Below, piece by piece: positions 51,101-62,719 of a DNA stretch of 64,000 nucleotides (its first letter is position 1; every line of letters begins with the position of its first letter). A program made the translations under genes and the position numbers. The notes under the pieces are model-generated. The model saw nothing but the letters and a program-made list of their open reading frames with translations, did no database searches and was not told where the DNA came from. The stretch is from Amblyornis subalaris (taxonomy: Eukaryota; Chordata; Aves; Passeriformes; Ptilonorhynchidae): positions 2,345,210 through 2,409,209 of the forward strand of contig JACAXG010000053.1 of NCBI GenBank assembly GCA_018881555.1, written 5' to 3'.

Positions 51101-53150
51101 TTTTCTTTGTCCCGCTTACCAAATATATTTTCTATCATCTTCTATTTTATCTTCTATTGCAAAATGTCATCATAGATCCCACATGTCTATCTATATATAG
51201 ACATCTGCAGGCAAAATGCAATGAAGTATTTTTTTCACTGGAATTTGTAATGCTTGATAATAGGAATGTTTCAGAGAGGCTGCTTGGTTTTGACATAGCC
51301 TTGACAACTGCAAATGCTTCTGATGAAAGCCTGCTTGGTTTCCTTCAAGCTCGTATGGCTGAACTTTTGGTACATCACTTTATAAGCATTAGTTTCCACT
51401 GGAAACTAAAAGGAAAATATTTATATGAGATATAGGAAGGAGGAGGAGGAGGCAGAAGAAACGTTGGCAGAATGCTGGTCATGGGCAAGTGGTGATACAA
51501 TACAAGCAATGAAGGAAGAAAGAGAAAGAAATGGGGAAAACAGTGATCAGGCATGAAGGCAATGAACTTAACTTTCTGGTTGTAAATGTCAGACATCCAA
51601 GGCAGGGGAAAAAGGGTGATATAACTTTGGCAAAGGTGCAAGTATTTCACAGGAGTTATGAAACAGATGTGACCACTGCATTTGAACCTGTGTTTTAAAC
51701 TCAAACCTGAGCCTGTCCAACCTTAACAGTTAGCTCTGAGATAAAACAAAACATAATATAAAAATACATGCAAACTAAATTCTAGGAAGCCTGGAAGCTG
51801 GTCCNAATCAAGCTCCTCAGATTTAAATANCTTTTTTAAATATGAAAATGTAAAAACATTTTTTTCAATATGAGAATGTCTGATTGTTTATGATACTTAT
51901 TTGATGTATGCCTTCATTATTGGGGAGTTATAATTTCCTCTAATGAAAAATGAAGTCAATTTGAGTTTCATCTAAAATAAAATTGGCCTATTAATTTAAT
52001 TGTTAATTGTATAAGGAGACATTACTCTGTTTGATTATGCATATATGACAGTGATTTACTCTTTTAAAATAATTTCTTTTCATATTGCCACCTTTTTTCA
52101 CTTAATAGAGGGAAAGGCAGGGATGTAGAAGCATGGCCATTAAGTTATTTGCCCTGATATTTTTCTCTTTCACCACTTTTTATGGGCATTTCTCAGGTAC
52201 CTGCAACGGTTTTACTGAAAGCATTTCCGTCTGATCCCGTAAGTAGTGAAAAGAGTGCAAATAATTCCATTACCACTATATTTTCTTAAAGTCACATAAA
52301 AATTGTTTCTTACCAACATTCTTTGAGAGAAAGAAACAAATTTTTTTTTTCCTGTAGTGATGGTTTTTCAGCTTCCTTATTTATCAAACTCCCTGTAGAT
52401 AACAGCCTTGTAAATTGAAGTTACAGTCTAGCTGAAATGGAGAGACAGAATGGTTTCCTCTCCTTGGAAGTAAAAAACTTTATTTCTTAGTATTTTGGGG
52501 GTTTGTTTGTTGATTGTTTTGAGTTGTTTTTTTCACTTCACACACATTAACATTAAATTACCTAGTGCAGAAGCATTCTAACTTTGCTCCTTTCTGATCA
52601 TAAGAGTTAATGGATATTATTGAGCCATTTTACTTACTAATTAGATTTGGAGTCCACTAATTTAAATAGTCACTGCAGTAATCTCTCTGAAGGAATTTAT
52701 GCAGTGCTATTACATTAAATTCATGGATATGGAGCATGTAAATATTCCAATGAGATCAGACTGTACTTAAGAATAGCTTCAGGAGGTGAGGTTGGCCATT
52801 TGAATATAAAAAACTAGGAGAATTAACAAACCTTTAATATATTTACTTTTTAATTAATAAACATTATTTGCACCATTGTTTTAATTCTCCTCCACAGAAC
52901 TAATCCTATTATGCAGTCAGCAGTACTTCCAAATGAAATGTTTTGTTCTACAGAATGCTTACAATCATCACATCTATCCTCAGCAGAGGGTACTTCAGGA
53001 TAAGATGAATTTGCATTTTTAAAAAAATGGAGGTGATTTTGACACGATATACTATACCTAGAACAAATACATTTTCGAATCAACTGTCTCCAGTCCATTG
53101 CCAGCCCAAAGTCTTTGATTATTTTGATATACGGTCCCGATCAAGAGTCA
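45127..53150. other. Unannotated sequence
   Basis: About 8 kb without a recognised gene or transposon. It includes simple patches: A/T-type near 45343-45370, (CTT)n at 48467-48482, ATT/ATC-rich at 50236-50282, (GGA)n at 51437-51452 and T/G-rich at 52492-52535. The 125-codon frame at 45702-46079 and the 136-codon minus frame at 50166-50576 have no recognisable domains. Confidence 0.4.
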
Positions 53151-53157
53151 TGAATGG

Positions 53158-53306
53158 ATGCAAATTTTACTGTTTATAGGTGCAAGGTTTTTATGTCTTG
53201 CAACTCCTTCTGCACTAGAAAAGTTTGAAGGAAATGTTTAACGTGGCTAGAGAGGGACTTCAATGTGGAGGAGCTAAAATTAAAATCCAAACAGCTGGCT
53301 ATAAAA
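53158..53306 (+). promoter_or_regulatory. Candidate TATA promoter
   Basis: TATAAAA stands at 53300-53306, about 200 bases before the candidate start codon at 53502, so transcription would start near 53330. A perfect POU octamer ATGCAAAT lies at 53158-53165, about 135 bases upstream of the TATA box, and a GGAAA word at 53230-53234. The presumed leader (about 53330-53501) contains no ATG in any frame, which fits a true 5' UTR. Octamer and GGAAA words are common by chance in A/T-rich DNA, so the TATA box and the ATG-free leader carry most of the weight. Confidence 0.4.
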
Positions 53307-53501
53307 TCATTTAGCATGCAGGAGAACCCAGGATCTCAGCAACAGATACAACCTGAAGTATAAGGTGTGCAGAAACACACAATCCTCATCTCAAAAGCAA
53401 ATACATTTGAGAGAAGAGGAGAAAGAGCTTTTAGATTACTTGGGAGTGTGATTGTGCAGTACAGATTAAGTGAACAAAACTGCAGGCTTCCAGTAAAAAG
53501 G

Positions 53502-56500
53502 ATGGTCCCACTCTTTCCTGCCATCCTGGCATCATTGTCCCTCTGTCTCACTTTGAATCTAGCAATGCTGTACTTGCTGATTCAACCAACTGAAACTACA
53601 CAGGTAAAAAAAAAGGATTATAATTACTTAAAACAGGCAAGTACAAGAAGCAGAAGGGATAGGAGGAAGTGCTTGGGAACACACTGCTGAAGAGGAGGAT
53701 GGCAGAGACTGTTCCTTTTGGCAGCATCCTGTGTTACAACAAAATCTCACCTTTAGTGTCAGCAGAACAAACATAGTGTTTTTTCTTTCTAGTTTTTATT
53801 TGTCTTTTGTAAACATTTGCAGCTGTTTTCTACTCGGACACTGTGAAAACTTTACATTGTACTATTATCTAAAATTAATCAATATTTGTTTTCTCCTCCC
53901 CCGTTTCTTTCTGTTGTTCTCCAGTACCTAAGGCTACACCTCACTCANTCCAGCAGCCCCCACAGTCATTTTTCTTAGCAGCCTATCAAACATCAAGTTC
54001 AGATTGCAACAATCACACTCAAAGTTTGAGAAAATCTCTATGCATCACTACTTAACTACATTGTTAAATCTCTTGCTATATACCCTTCGTCAATATTTCT
54101 CTACCTGGTTGGACTTTGGCAGCTTCTTGAAAAGTTACTGTTTGAAAAAACTTTTCTGCCTCATACCAGTTTCACTTGTTTTGCTCTCTATAACTACCCA
54201 AAGGGAGGTTGTAGCCATGTGGGAGTTGGTGTCTTCTCTCAAGTAACAAGTGATAGGAGAGGAGAAACAGCCTCAAGTTGTGCCAGGGGAGTTTCACACT
54301 AGATATTAGGAAAAATTTCCTCACCGAGGAGGTTGTCAAGCTCTGAACAGGCCGCCCAGGGATTGAGTCACCATCCCTGGAGCTGTTTAAAAGACATGTA
54401 GATGTTGCCCTTAGGGACATGGTTTACTGGTGGACTTGGCAGTGCTGGGTTAACAGTTGGACTCAATGTTCATAAAGGTCTCTTCCAACCCAAATGATTT
54501 TATGATTCACAAATTCATCCACAAAGGTCCCTTTCTGTTACCATTTAAAGGCTACCCAAAGCCTTCCCCGTTCATATTTTCTTAAAACAGTATTTGTGTT
54601 TGACACTTCTCGTAGTCTGCCAGCAGGCAGGAAGCATTTTGTGGTTCCTGAACACTTGGATAACATTTTGCACATTGTGGATTCCNCCTGCAGCTAAAGA
54701 AATCACAGCATAAAATCTCCCCAATTTCCCAAATGAAAAATATCTAGTACAATGCATTAGGAATGAGTCTTTTCCTGTGATCTTTGAAGTAGCTTATGAT
54801 TTTTTTCTAATGGAATCTCCTACTATATTATTCAGCACACAGTATTACAATCTCCAGTATATTTCACAACACATCATATGCATAATGCAGGCATGCAAAT
54901 ATATAGTTCTGTAATGAAACCTGCATTACCCAGCTAGTCAGGGCACGTTAAGTGGACCCTTTGCTGATGATATTCTTTTAATAGAAGTGGTTTAGAACTT
55001 TAGTCCAGCAATGAATTTACAAAATGCCTGCAACACTGGCTTCTGGAGTCAAATGAGAATCATCACAGCTGAAAAAGATACAGCACTTACTGTGGCATTT
55101 TCCTGGCCTTGGTAGCTGAGTACTGGTGGCCCATAAAGAACATTCTTTAGCCCCATGTAACAGAGACCACTTTAGAGGTCATTTATGTTACTTACTGCTG
55201 GCAAAACCTTATCTGTTATTCTCTAACTTCTTTTCCCAAACCTACAGTTCTTCAGCTCCATTTGTTTACCCTTCTCTACAAATCACTCAAATCAATTTGA
55301 CATTTTCAGCAACTACAAAACCCACAGTATAAAAGTATAAAATGTATATGAAGTATCTCACAATACACATTTTAAATATATGCTGTACTCATGTTTTCCC
55401 AGGCTGTCCAGGATTTTGTTTTGCTAAATAATACCTAGATTTCTAACAATATATTTGTCTAATTCTTCATTTTGCAGAAATATANTAAGGAAAGCAAGCC
55501 TCTATACATTCCTTAAAGATTTTGAAGGAAGTTTAAATATATGCCCTAGTTAACAGTCGTCTAACATTTTGTACTAGCAATATAAATTTTTCAGCTGTTT
55601 TTTTTCTTTTTTTGTGAGCAGCTTTTTCCCCTGCTTTTAATTTCAGTCACAAAGCATGAGAATCATGTGCCTGAATCCAGATACAGAGCTCCAGTTTTCA
55701 GACACTGTCTCCAAGGAATCCCATCTAGCCTCCAGTGGCTGCTCTAAAACATCTCTCACTTGTAATCTCTATACATCTACCAGCCCTGTGTGGCTGTCTC
55801 AGACACTCAAAGGTATGTTCAGTGGCAGTAAATGTCAGCTTTTGGAGAAATTAAGTTACCCTTTGATGAGAGCCTTCTAAAAAGTTAAGTAAGTGAAGCC
55901 ATNAGAGCCAAAGAGTCTTTTGAGAGTCAATTGAAAAAGATTAATGGAGAGTAATTTTTTTATAACTCATGTTAAAACAATCAAGCATTCTAAAGACCCC
56001 TGTATATGGGAATTTTAAGGTGCCTTCACTGCTATTCCATCAAAAAGTTTGCCCTCCATTTCATCCAGGTGTGTAACAGTGTGAATGTGTTTCCACGTGC
56101 TCAGGTGAGACACAGACACACAGATTTCCTTTTACCAAAGAAGAAGTGTTGCACCATAGGTGTGTATGCTGGTTACAGACACACCGGAAGAATGCANAGC
56201 ACAGATCCTAGATTTCTTGGCTTTCCCTGATTTCATGACATGGTCACCTTACTTTTCCAGGCTGTTTATGTAGGTTTTTTAAATGTGCCACAGTCATCAA
56301 GTCCTGCTGACACTTGGTGGAATATCCAAGTTGAGAAAACGAAAGAGCAGGAAATTCTGCCAAGGTATTTCTCTGAATGACAAATCCTTGAAGGACCATT
56401 GTTATGGTTCTCTGTCAAAGAATTAATAAAAATTAACACACTGAAAAGAAGTTAAAAACAAATAAACCTAAATCACCCCAATGGAAAATCCTTCTTTGAA

Positions 56501-59500
56501 GCTGTGCAGTTAAGAATCTTGTAAATAACTCAGAGTGGCCTCCTTGGTAGTAATTCTAGCTATAGAAATANCTAGAAATGTCAGTTTTCAGGTTCAGTTT
56601 TCTTCTTAACAGGGTTACAAGTTAATCTGTTCTAAGTTACCAGTGAGCAGGGAAAGGGATTGTGAAAGTTACTCCACATAACACACAAGGTTAATAGACA
56701 GTGCAGTCTACTCAGAGAATATATTCTTATTTGGAGCTTTTTCAGTAATAAGATGTTCTCCCTTATTTCTGTCTGCCACAGGTTTTAGGGAAGATGCTTG
56801 GCATCTCAACTATGGTTAAGATACTAAGTGATTTATATGAATGGAGTGTGTTGTCCAGACCAGTACCACTGCATAGATATGTGAGGTTAATAGCCAAGCT
56901 GAGGAGATAGCTGAACATTTCTGAGCTTGTCTGAGGCAGGTTTCTGAAACTGTCTTTTAAAGCACACCCTTCACGATCAAAATATGCTACTTTTCTTTAT
57001 CATGTATTGGGTCTCTAATTCTCAAACAAAATATTACATTATTGTTTTAGGAAAATAACTGAAATAAAAGAAGTTTAAATTTTTACGATTACAATTACAC
57101 CTTTTATTATTTTTTTGTCCCAGGAAATACTTTTGTTACAGAAAGTTATCATAGTATCAACTCCCCAGAAAAAAATACAAAAAATAAAGAATTTATTACT
57201 CTGATGCTATTGATTAGTTCCATCACACAATGTCTCACCCTTTTTCAAGTGGAACATTTTCTTTGTACTAATGATACTTAGCTTTTAGCCTGTTCTTTCA
57301 GTTATTGCTTTAGAATCTTATGCATTTGACCTAAGTTCTGCATTTTCTGTTACAAAAATCATGCACTGAATATTTTGGGGGGTTTAAGTCAGTTAATTTG
57401 AGTATAATTAATTCCAGTAAATTACTGTTCATGTGATTTGATATTTTAAATGAGGTTTCAATTGAATTGCAGGTCCTTTGGGAAGATGGACTTCAGAACA
57501 GTTATTTTCAGAATTTCTGTATTGTAAAAACATTATTGAACTTGAAAGAAGTCAAGAGTCTGTACTGGTGGAATAAAATGAAAAGACTTTAATAGAATAC
57601 AATTACTCTGTTTCACTATTTTATTACTGCAGCATGTCTTTAGTAGCCACAAATGAAAGCCAGGTAAAAAAATCCTTAAACATGATAATTCCATCATCTG
57701 TAAAATATAAGTAACTGGGCACTTGCACAAAAATAAATCGACCTGTAAATATTTATAGAGGAATCTTCCTTTCTAAAGTTACCTTTCCAAATTAATAACT
57801 CCAGAGGTAAATTATAAACAGTCAATGCTGCTGTGGATTATAATTACATGGAGAAAAAAAATAATCTGGAAAAAGAGGCTTGCCAAAATGTTTAAGTAAA
57901 CTGCTTCATCTCTTTCACCAAACCAAATGCAAATTTCAATGCATACATCAGAAATCAAGTTTCTTCAATTATATTCTGCACCTGAAATAGTATCAGAAGC
58001 CTTATTTTCCTAGATTGGCACACTAACCTAAATAAATCTGAGAAAAACACAAGGGGACCTAGTGACAGCAAGATACCCCATAAATGAAAATGACAATTTG
58101 CAACCTAGAAATCCAAGAAGAAAGCATGAACATTTCACCTTTCTCTGTAATCCCTTGAGATTAAATAAATATGATTTTCACTGTTAAATATTACAGGGTT
58201 AGAGCATATGAAGTAAAATCTCACCCACTATAATTAACTCTTATTGCCACTAAAGTTTGAGATAATGAAATTAAGTAACATGCCAGTTAAATACTCATTA
58301 TTTTGGTACAAATGTTCCAAGTAGTGAAGATTTTGGTTGGAATACCAATTTTGGTTGGAAGACCAGTATCCTCCTCCTGTAACAATTACAGTGTACAAAA
58401 AAAAAGCTATAAGGAGAGAAGAAANGTTGGAATCTTTAATTTGAAAACATGCTTCCTCATTAATCATAAAATCATAGAATCATTTAAATTGGAAAAGACC
58501 TCTTAGATCATTGAGTCCAACCATTAACCCAGCACCACCAAGTCCACCAATAAATCATGTCCCCAAGAACCATGTCTACGTGTCTTAAATACCTCCAGGG
58601 ATAGTGACTCAGCCACTTCCAGTACAGAGAGTAATAATTTGGGGGTCCATATCAATTGTTGAGTCAGACTTTCTCTGCTNAGGCTGAATCCTCTGCCCCT
58701 TTGCACTTTTTCATGCTGCAAGACCCAGTGACATTATTAGACAAAGTAAGCAAGGGGTAAAGGGAGCTTGAATTAGCACAAATGACACAGAAGCCAGTTT
58801 CTAGAGGGTAGGTAACAAAATTCTTGCAGATGTTCACATGAATATTGTTATCAGTACCACACTTGTGTTTCTCTGTTAGTTGGACTGGAAGGACACCTCA
58901 TGCTCACTGGGCACTGTTTCTTCTCCACAATATGACAGAGGAAATTAGTCCCCATAGAAAACACTCACTTTCTCTATGAGTTTTGACATTTGTTAAATGC
59001 CCTGTCACCTATGCCAAAGGTTGTTTCTTAAAATCCTGTTAGTTAAGAACAGTAATCTTTAACACAGGAACACAGGTCTACTTCAACCACTGATGTTGTA
59101 ACAAATGACTCAACAACAAATGTTCAAGAAATCCTATTTCCTTACAGTTGAGCCGTGCTAAAAAAAAAAAAATGTATATTGGACTTACAGAAGAATAAAA
59201 GTATGTTGTGAAAATCTGAGAATTAGATGATTTTCTTGATGTAAAATCACTGATAATTGGAAACAGGCTCAAAATACAAATTAGGCAACATTGAAGAAAA
59301 ATTTTTATGATCCATTCCTAACACTGCTTAAGATTAGGAAGGTTTTACCCATCTTGTAAAGAAGTAAGTATGGTAAAAAAAATCCCCATGTATTTTATAC
59401 ATCCTTGCTGTATAAATGAAATCGATAGTCAAGGAGGTATTAGAACTATGAGCATTCTTATGTATATGAGATGTAGATTAAGACTGTAATGAAAGATTAA

Positions 59501-60683
59501 TATAATAAAAAGAAATAAAAATACACAGAAAAATAGGCATTCCTTATAGCAATTTAGTAGGTGTATACAAGGGAAAATACATTTATACCATAGTGTGGTG
59601 TACTGTGTATTTAATGTACGTCAGAAATTCCGAGGAAGACATCTTCGTTTATCACATCTATGGCTCCAGATACATTACATTGACTGGGGATATAAAGATA
59701 AACCACTACACAGAGCCTTATTCTGTGTGTTAAAATCACCTTCAATATACATGTACTACATCATGCAATATCATGCACCCACATTTTTCTTCATTGCTAG
59801 TGAAAAAAGCTAAAGTTAATCAATCTTTCAATATATTTTATTGCTTATAGCTCTGTTCTTTTTAAGACAATACAGTGGAGATCTTGCCAGTTTGTTAAGT
59901 AAAAGCATTTGCAGTTATCATACAACTTTCAGTTGTCTAACATATTTTCTAACACATTTCATTTGGAAATTTCTGTGGCACCAATGAACTATGTGCTGTC
60001 AGATGTCACATTTTTAATGATGGGCTGATATACTAAAATGCTAAATTTGAAGTCTGTATCTTACCCATTTTTGTCTGAAACTGAGGAAATTAAGGTGTTA
60101 TGCTCTGAATAGTCTTCAATGTTCGTGCCTTTGAGACAAACATCAGCATGGAAGCTACACAAGTTCTGAAAAACCTGGCAGTTTGGAGTGTCATTCTGAA
60201 TCTCTAGTTTGAGTTGACTACAAGGTCAGAAGCTACTGCAAGGAAAAAATTATTTTAACAGAATAGCTAATGATATAACTTCTGACTGATGACTTATGCC
60301 TAGATCTTGAGAGGTTTATGGATAAATCTATAAGGACAAACTTTGACGAGTCTGTCAGCAAGTCAACAGTGATTCTACTTGACACCATTTCAGGCAAAAT
60401 TTTGATGTCAAAGGTCGACTCCTTGTAACACTTTGCATTTCCTTAAGTATTGCCTGTTCTTCCAAGTACCTTTCGGCTCTTCTCGGACTACAGACTTTCT
60501 TTCTCTCCAGAGGTGATTGAATATAGAGAAATAATACTTATTCAGAGTCACCCAGACTGTCCAGAATGTAAGAAGGCTTTATTTTCCCCCTCTCCTTCAG
60601 AAGTGAATAACTTGTTAAACATGCATTTGTTAAAATGTAACAGCCTTATTGAGAGGAAATCCCATATAATTAAATCCTCCTGA
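53502..60683 (+). CDS. Candidate three-exon gene for a small cysteine-containing secreted or type II membrane protein
   Basis: Proposed coding exons are 53502-53603, 55647-55812 and 60511-60683 (stop TGA 60681-60683), giving 146 residues. The ATG has A at -3 and G at +4, is the first ATG after the TATA box, and follows an in-frame TAA at 53361. Exon 1 encodes a hydrophobic leader (about residues 7-27, beginning MVPLFPAILASL) and ends at CAG|GTAAAA in phase 0. Exon 2 follows a long pyrimidine tract ending TTTCAG, is open for 55 codons from phase 0, and ends at AAAG|GTATGT with one base left over. Exon 3 follows CTTTCTTTCTCTCCAG and starts with the two bases that complete this codon (GAG), so both junctions keep frame. 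The six cysteines after the leader are spaced C-x23-C-x6-C-x32-C-x2-C-x22-C, with a D-C-P-E-C-K motif. CR1 copies lie in both introns. I do not recognise the protein; exon composition, and even whether the gene is real, needs transcript support. Confidence 0.45.
53604..55646 (+). other. Intron 1 of the candidate gene
   Basis: Bounded by GTAAAA and TTTCAG. It contains a plus-strand CR1 copy and otherwise no recognised repeat. Two strong-looking acceptors inside (AG at 53923-53924 and about 55472-55473) are followed by frames that close within about 12-17 codons in the phase-0 frame, so no extra exon was added. Confidence 0.35.
54175..54510 (+). repeat. CR1 LINE 3' fragment
   Basis: 'ctctctataactacccaaag' leads into the CR1 3' region: 'gggaggttgtagccatgtgg', 'attaggaaaaatttcctcac', 'accatccctggagctgttta', 'tggacttggcagtgctgggt' and a terminus 'gattttatgattcac'. 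It is one of the best preserved copies here and lies in intron 1 of the candidate gene, in sense orientation. Confidence 0.95.
56782..56880 (+). other. Alternative or decoy exon candidate in intron 2
   Basis: A strong acceptor (pyrimidine tract 'ctcccttatttctgtctgcc', then ACAG, AG at 56780-56781) precedes a segment open in phase 0 for 33 codons up to a possible GTGAGG donor at 56881. The peptide looks helical (it includes MVKILSDLYEW). It is not frame-compatible after exon 2 (55647-55812), but it would be directly after exon 1. It could be an alternative exon or simply a chance acceptor. Confidence 0.2.
58330..58365. repeat. 18-base tandem duplication
   Basis: ATTTTGGTTGGAATACCA is followed at once by the same 18 bases with a single T-to-G difference. 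Two copies only. Confidence 0.8.
58467..58620 (-). repeat. CR1 LINE 3' fragment
   Basis: 'aaaatcatagaatcatttaa', 'aaaagacctcttagatcatt', 'gagtccaaccattaaccc' and 'ctccagggatagtgactcag' form a reversed CR1 3' end, truncated near 58620. It lies antisense in intron 2 of the candidate gene. Confidence 0.93.
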
Positions 60684-60842
60684 TTCATTTGGAAAAAAAC
60701 ACCAAACAACAAAACCAAATGTGTTTTAAATGCCGTATTTCATTGTACTGACTAGTTTCTATTTTCTAGCTTTTCATAGTTGTGTATATATTTGCATGTG
60801 CATAGATTTTACATTCACATCTATGCAGCCATTTACCTTTCC

Positions 60843-60879
60843 AATAAAATTGCACTCTTGTAAAAGGAAACAAAATAAA
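60843..60879 (+). terminator. Candidate polyadenylation signals
   Basis: Canonical AATAAA hexamers at 60843-60848 and 60874-60879 lie 160-195 bases after the proposed stop codon at 60681-60683, giving a compact 3' UTR. No clear GU-rich downstream element was seen. The hexamer is frequent in A/T-rich DNA, so the placement is supportive rather than decisive. Confidence 0.35.
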
Positions 60880-60899
60880 AAACACTTCTGTGAAATACC

Positions 60900-62437
60900 A
60901 TTCAGTAGGGGATGTAGGAGTAACAGAATACAATACTGATATAACAGTGAACTTATTTTCAATACAATTTATTTATTCATGTTTTGTAGCTTGGGGATTT
61001 ACAAAGCCCCTGTTAGTAAATAATTCATGATTCTCATTAGAATTATTTCTTCATTTTGTACTGTAGGCAAAAATATAATTTGCAGTTTGCAAACAATGGA
61101 TAAATATCAAGTTTATACCAGTGCTGTCACCTTCTTTGACTTTTTTTAGTCTTGGGGTACAAGTGCAACAAAGGTAACATCTGGCTATTCCCTGAAAGAA
61201 TATGTTGTTGAGCTTTCTTTAATAACAGCCATACAAAATGCCAGTGTCATATAGGATATGCATTGTGTGTATTTCTAGGTATCCAGAAAACCATCTATTT
61301 CCATTTCACACAGTGCACTCTTTCATACAAGAAATTGGCTTTTGATGCTAATAATACATAAGACCTCAGAAAAATCTTATTACTAAGGATATGGGTAAGT
61401 AGAAAATGATGCAAGAATCATCATGGGGCTTTTAAAGGCAGTTTATAGCAATTATACTGACACAGTATCTTTTTGTGTAATCAGAAAATGCTCTTTTAGA
61501 GAAAAGTAAGGCAGTAGATTTCACTTATCTGGAGCTCAAGAGAGATTATTATGCTTTGCCACCAGAAACCAACAGTGTATTGGGGAAATTTTGATTAGTG
61601 CACTAGGACTGACAAAAATTGAAAAATGTAGCAGTATTATTCCTGATTTATTTCAAGATCAAAATTGAAATTGTACTGATCAGATATTTTCGTTAGTGAC
61701 TACCCAAGTAATAAGAGCACATTGATGAAATACATTTGACTCTAAGTTGCTAGAAGTAGAAAGAAGGGGTTAGGATGCCCATCTTGAAGGAACTGCCCAA
61801 TCTAGATTATTAGAGTCACAAAAATAGAACTCACAGTGAAACGTGACTGTACTGCAATTTCTGTCATAATGACAAAACTGCAGGAAAACTAAGTAGAACA
61901 AAGCATAGCTGCATATGTAAAACAAACCACTTTCAACCCTGAGTATAATGGAAAAGAATTCAGCAAAACACATCCTTGCTCTGGGGGAAGAAAAGTTAAT
62001 AATTGTGCTGATAATCTGCTCATTGAGATGAAGTTGAATGTAACTTATATTGCTACTGCTTGTATATTTTAAACTGAAGCAATGGTTTATTCTAAACGAA
62101 TAAACTGATGCAATCAGTTTTATGAAAAGCCACTGCTTTCCTGCATTGCTCAAAGATTTAAACATAGCTTAAAAATACGTCGTGGAAAACTGAGTTGTAG
62201 TCACATTTTTAATAATATGTGATTTACCACAAACTGGATTTTGTGTATTTGTATGCAGTCAGTTCTTTTTTCCTGTGAGCAGCAAAACATTCCGTTATTT
62301 GGTGGTCTTAGCAAAAGGTGCAAGCAGAATATTTTCTAGGGTTTCTTTTTTTTTAATATAGAGAAACATCCATCCATATAAAAATACTCAGGATTGATGA
62401 TCTGCAAACTATTTGTATTCCCTTAAAAATGAGAAGT
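60900..62437. other. Unannotated sequence between two converging gene candidates
   Basis: No repeat or gene is recognised. The 131-codon minus-strand frame at 61770-62165 has no recognisable domain and no splice context. Confidence 0.4.
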
Positions 62438-62443
62438 TTTATT
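62438..62443 (-). terminator. Candidate polyadenylation signal, minus strand
   Basis: AATAAA on the minus strand (TTTATT on the plus strand) begins about 10 bases after the stop codon of the minus-strand exon candidate. Further overlapping AATAAA-like words lie at the stop itself. The 3' UTR would be unusually short. Confidence 0.25.
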
Positions 62444-62453
62444 CCTTTTTTTA

Positions 62454-62717
62454 TTATTTTATTTTGAAGAAAAGCAATATGAACAGGCTTAAAAAACCCA
62501 AAACACAAGCTACAATATTTGTACCCCAGAAAGTTATCCTGGTGGAAATATTATAAAAGGCACTAATACAAATATGTCCTTGGAGCCCACTGAAAGCAGT
62601 GGCGTAGAAAATGCATGTGGACAGAAATATGAGGAAGGACACCTTAAGGACAAGGGCTGCATGTGTTTTTTTTGGAGACTCCAGCAGCTCCATCCATAAA
62701 GATGTCACAACCCAACA
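62454..62717 (-). CDS. Candidate terminal exon encoding a two-helix membrane segment
   Basis: On the minus strand a good acceptor (GTGGGTCTCTCTTGTAG, AG at 62719-62718) precedes 87 open codons from phase 0, ending with TAA at 62456-62454. The peptide contains two strongly hydrophobic segments: one around VLKVSFLIFLSTCIFYATAF and one around FWGTNIVACVLGFLSLFILL, before a short basic end (K-I-K). That pattern fits the last exon of a multi-span membrane protein. I do not recognise the family. Upstream exons would lie to the right (62720-64000 and beyond); none was found inside the window. The frame may also be chance, since T-rich coding strands give hydrophobic peptides easily. Confidence 0.28.
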   Translation of the reverse strand, partial: CWVVTSLWMELLESPKKTHAALVLKVSFLIFLSTCIFYATAFSGLQGHICISAFYNISTRITFWGTNIVACVLGFLSLFILLFFKIK

Positions 62718-62719
62718 CT

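Larger units (their letters stand above)
55813..60510 (+). other. Intron 2 of the candidate gene
   Basis: Bounded by GTATGT and CTCCAG. It contains a minus-strand CR1 (58467-58620), an 18-base tandem duplication (58330-58365), a poly(A) run (59160-59172) and one further exon-like segment (56782-56880). The rest shows no recognised feature. Confidence 0.35.

Noticed and set aside
53925..54000. Very strong acceptor-like pyrimidine tract followed by a possible exon
   Set aside because: The phase-0 frame closes at TAG after 17 codons and no convincing donor precedes it.
56069..56104. 36-base exon-like segment with good acceptor and GTGAGA donor
   Set aside because: In the phase left by exon 2 of the candidate gene it reads into TAA after two codons.
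6833..60797. Perfect octamer words (ATGCAAAT or ATTTGCAT) at several places, for example near 6833, 21658, 25853, 41155, 42110 and 60790
   Set aside because: A handful of hits is what A/T-rich DNA of this length yields by chance. Only the one upstream of the candidate promoter was mentioned, as weak support.
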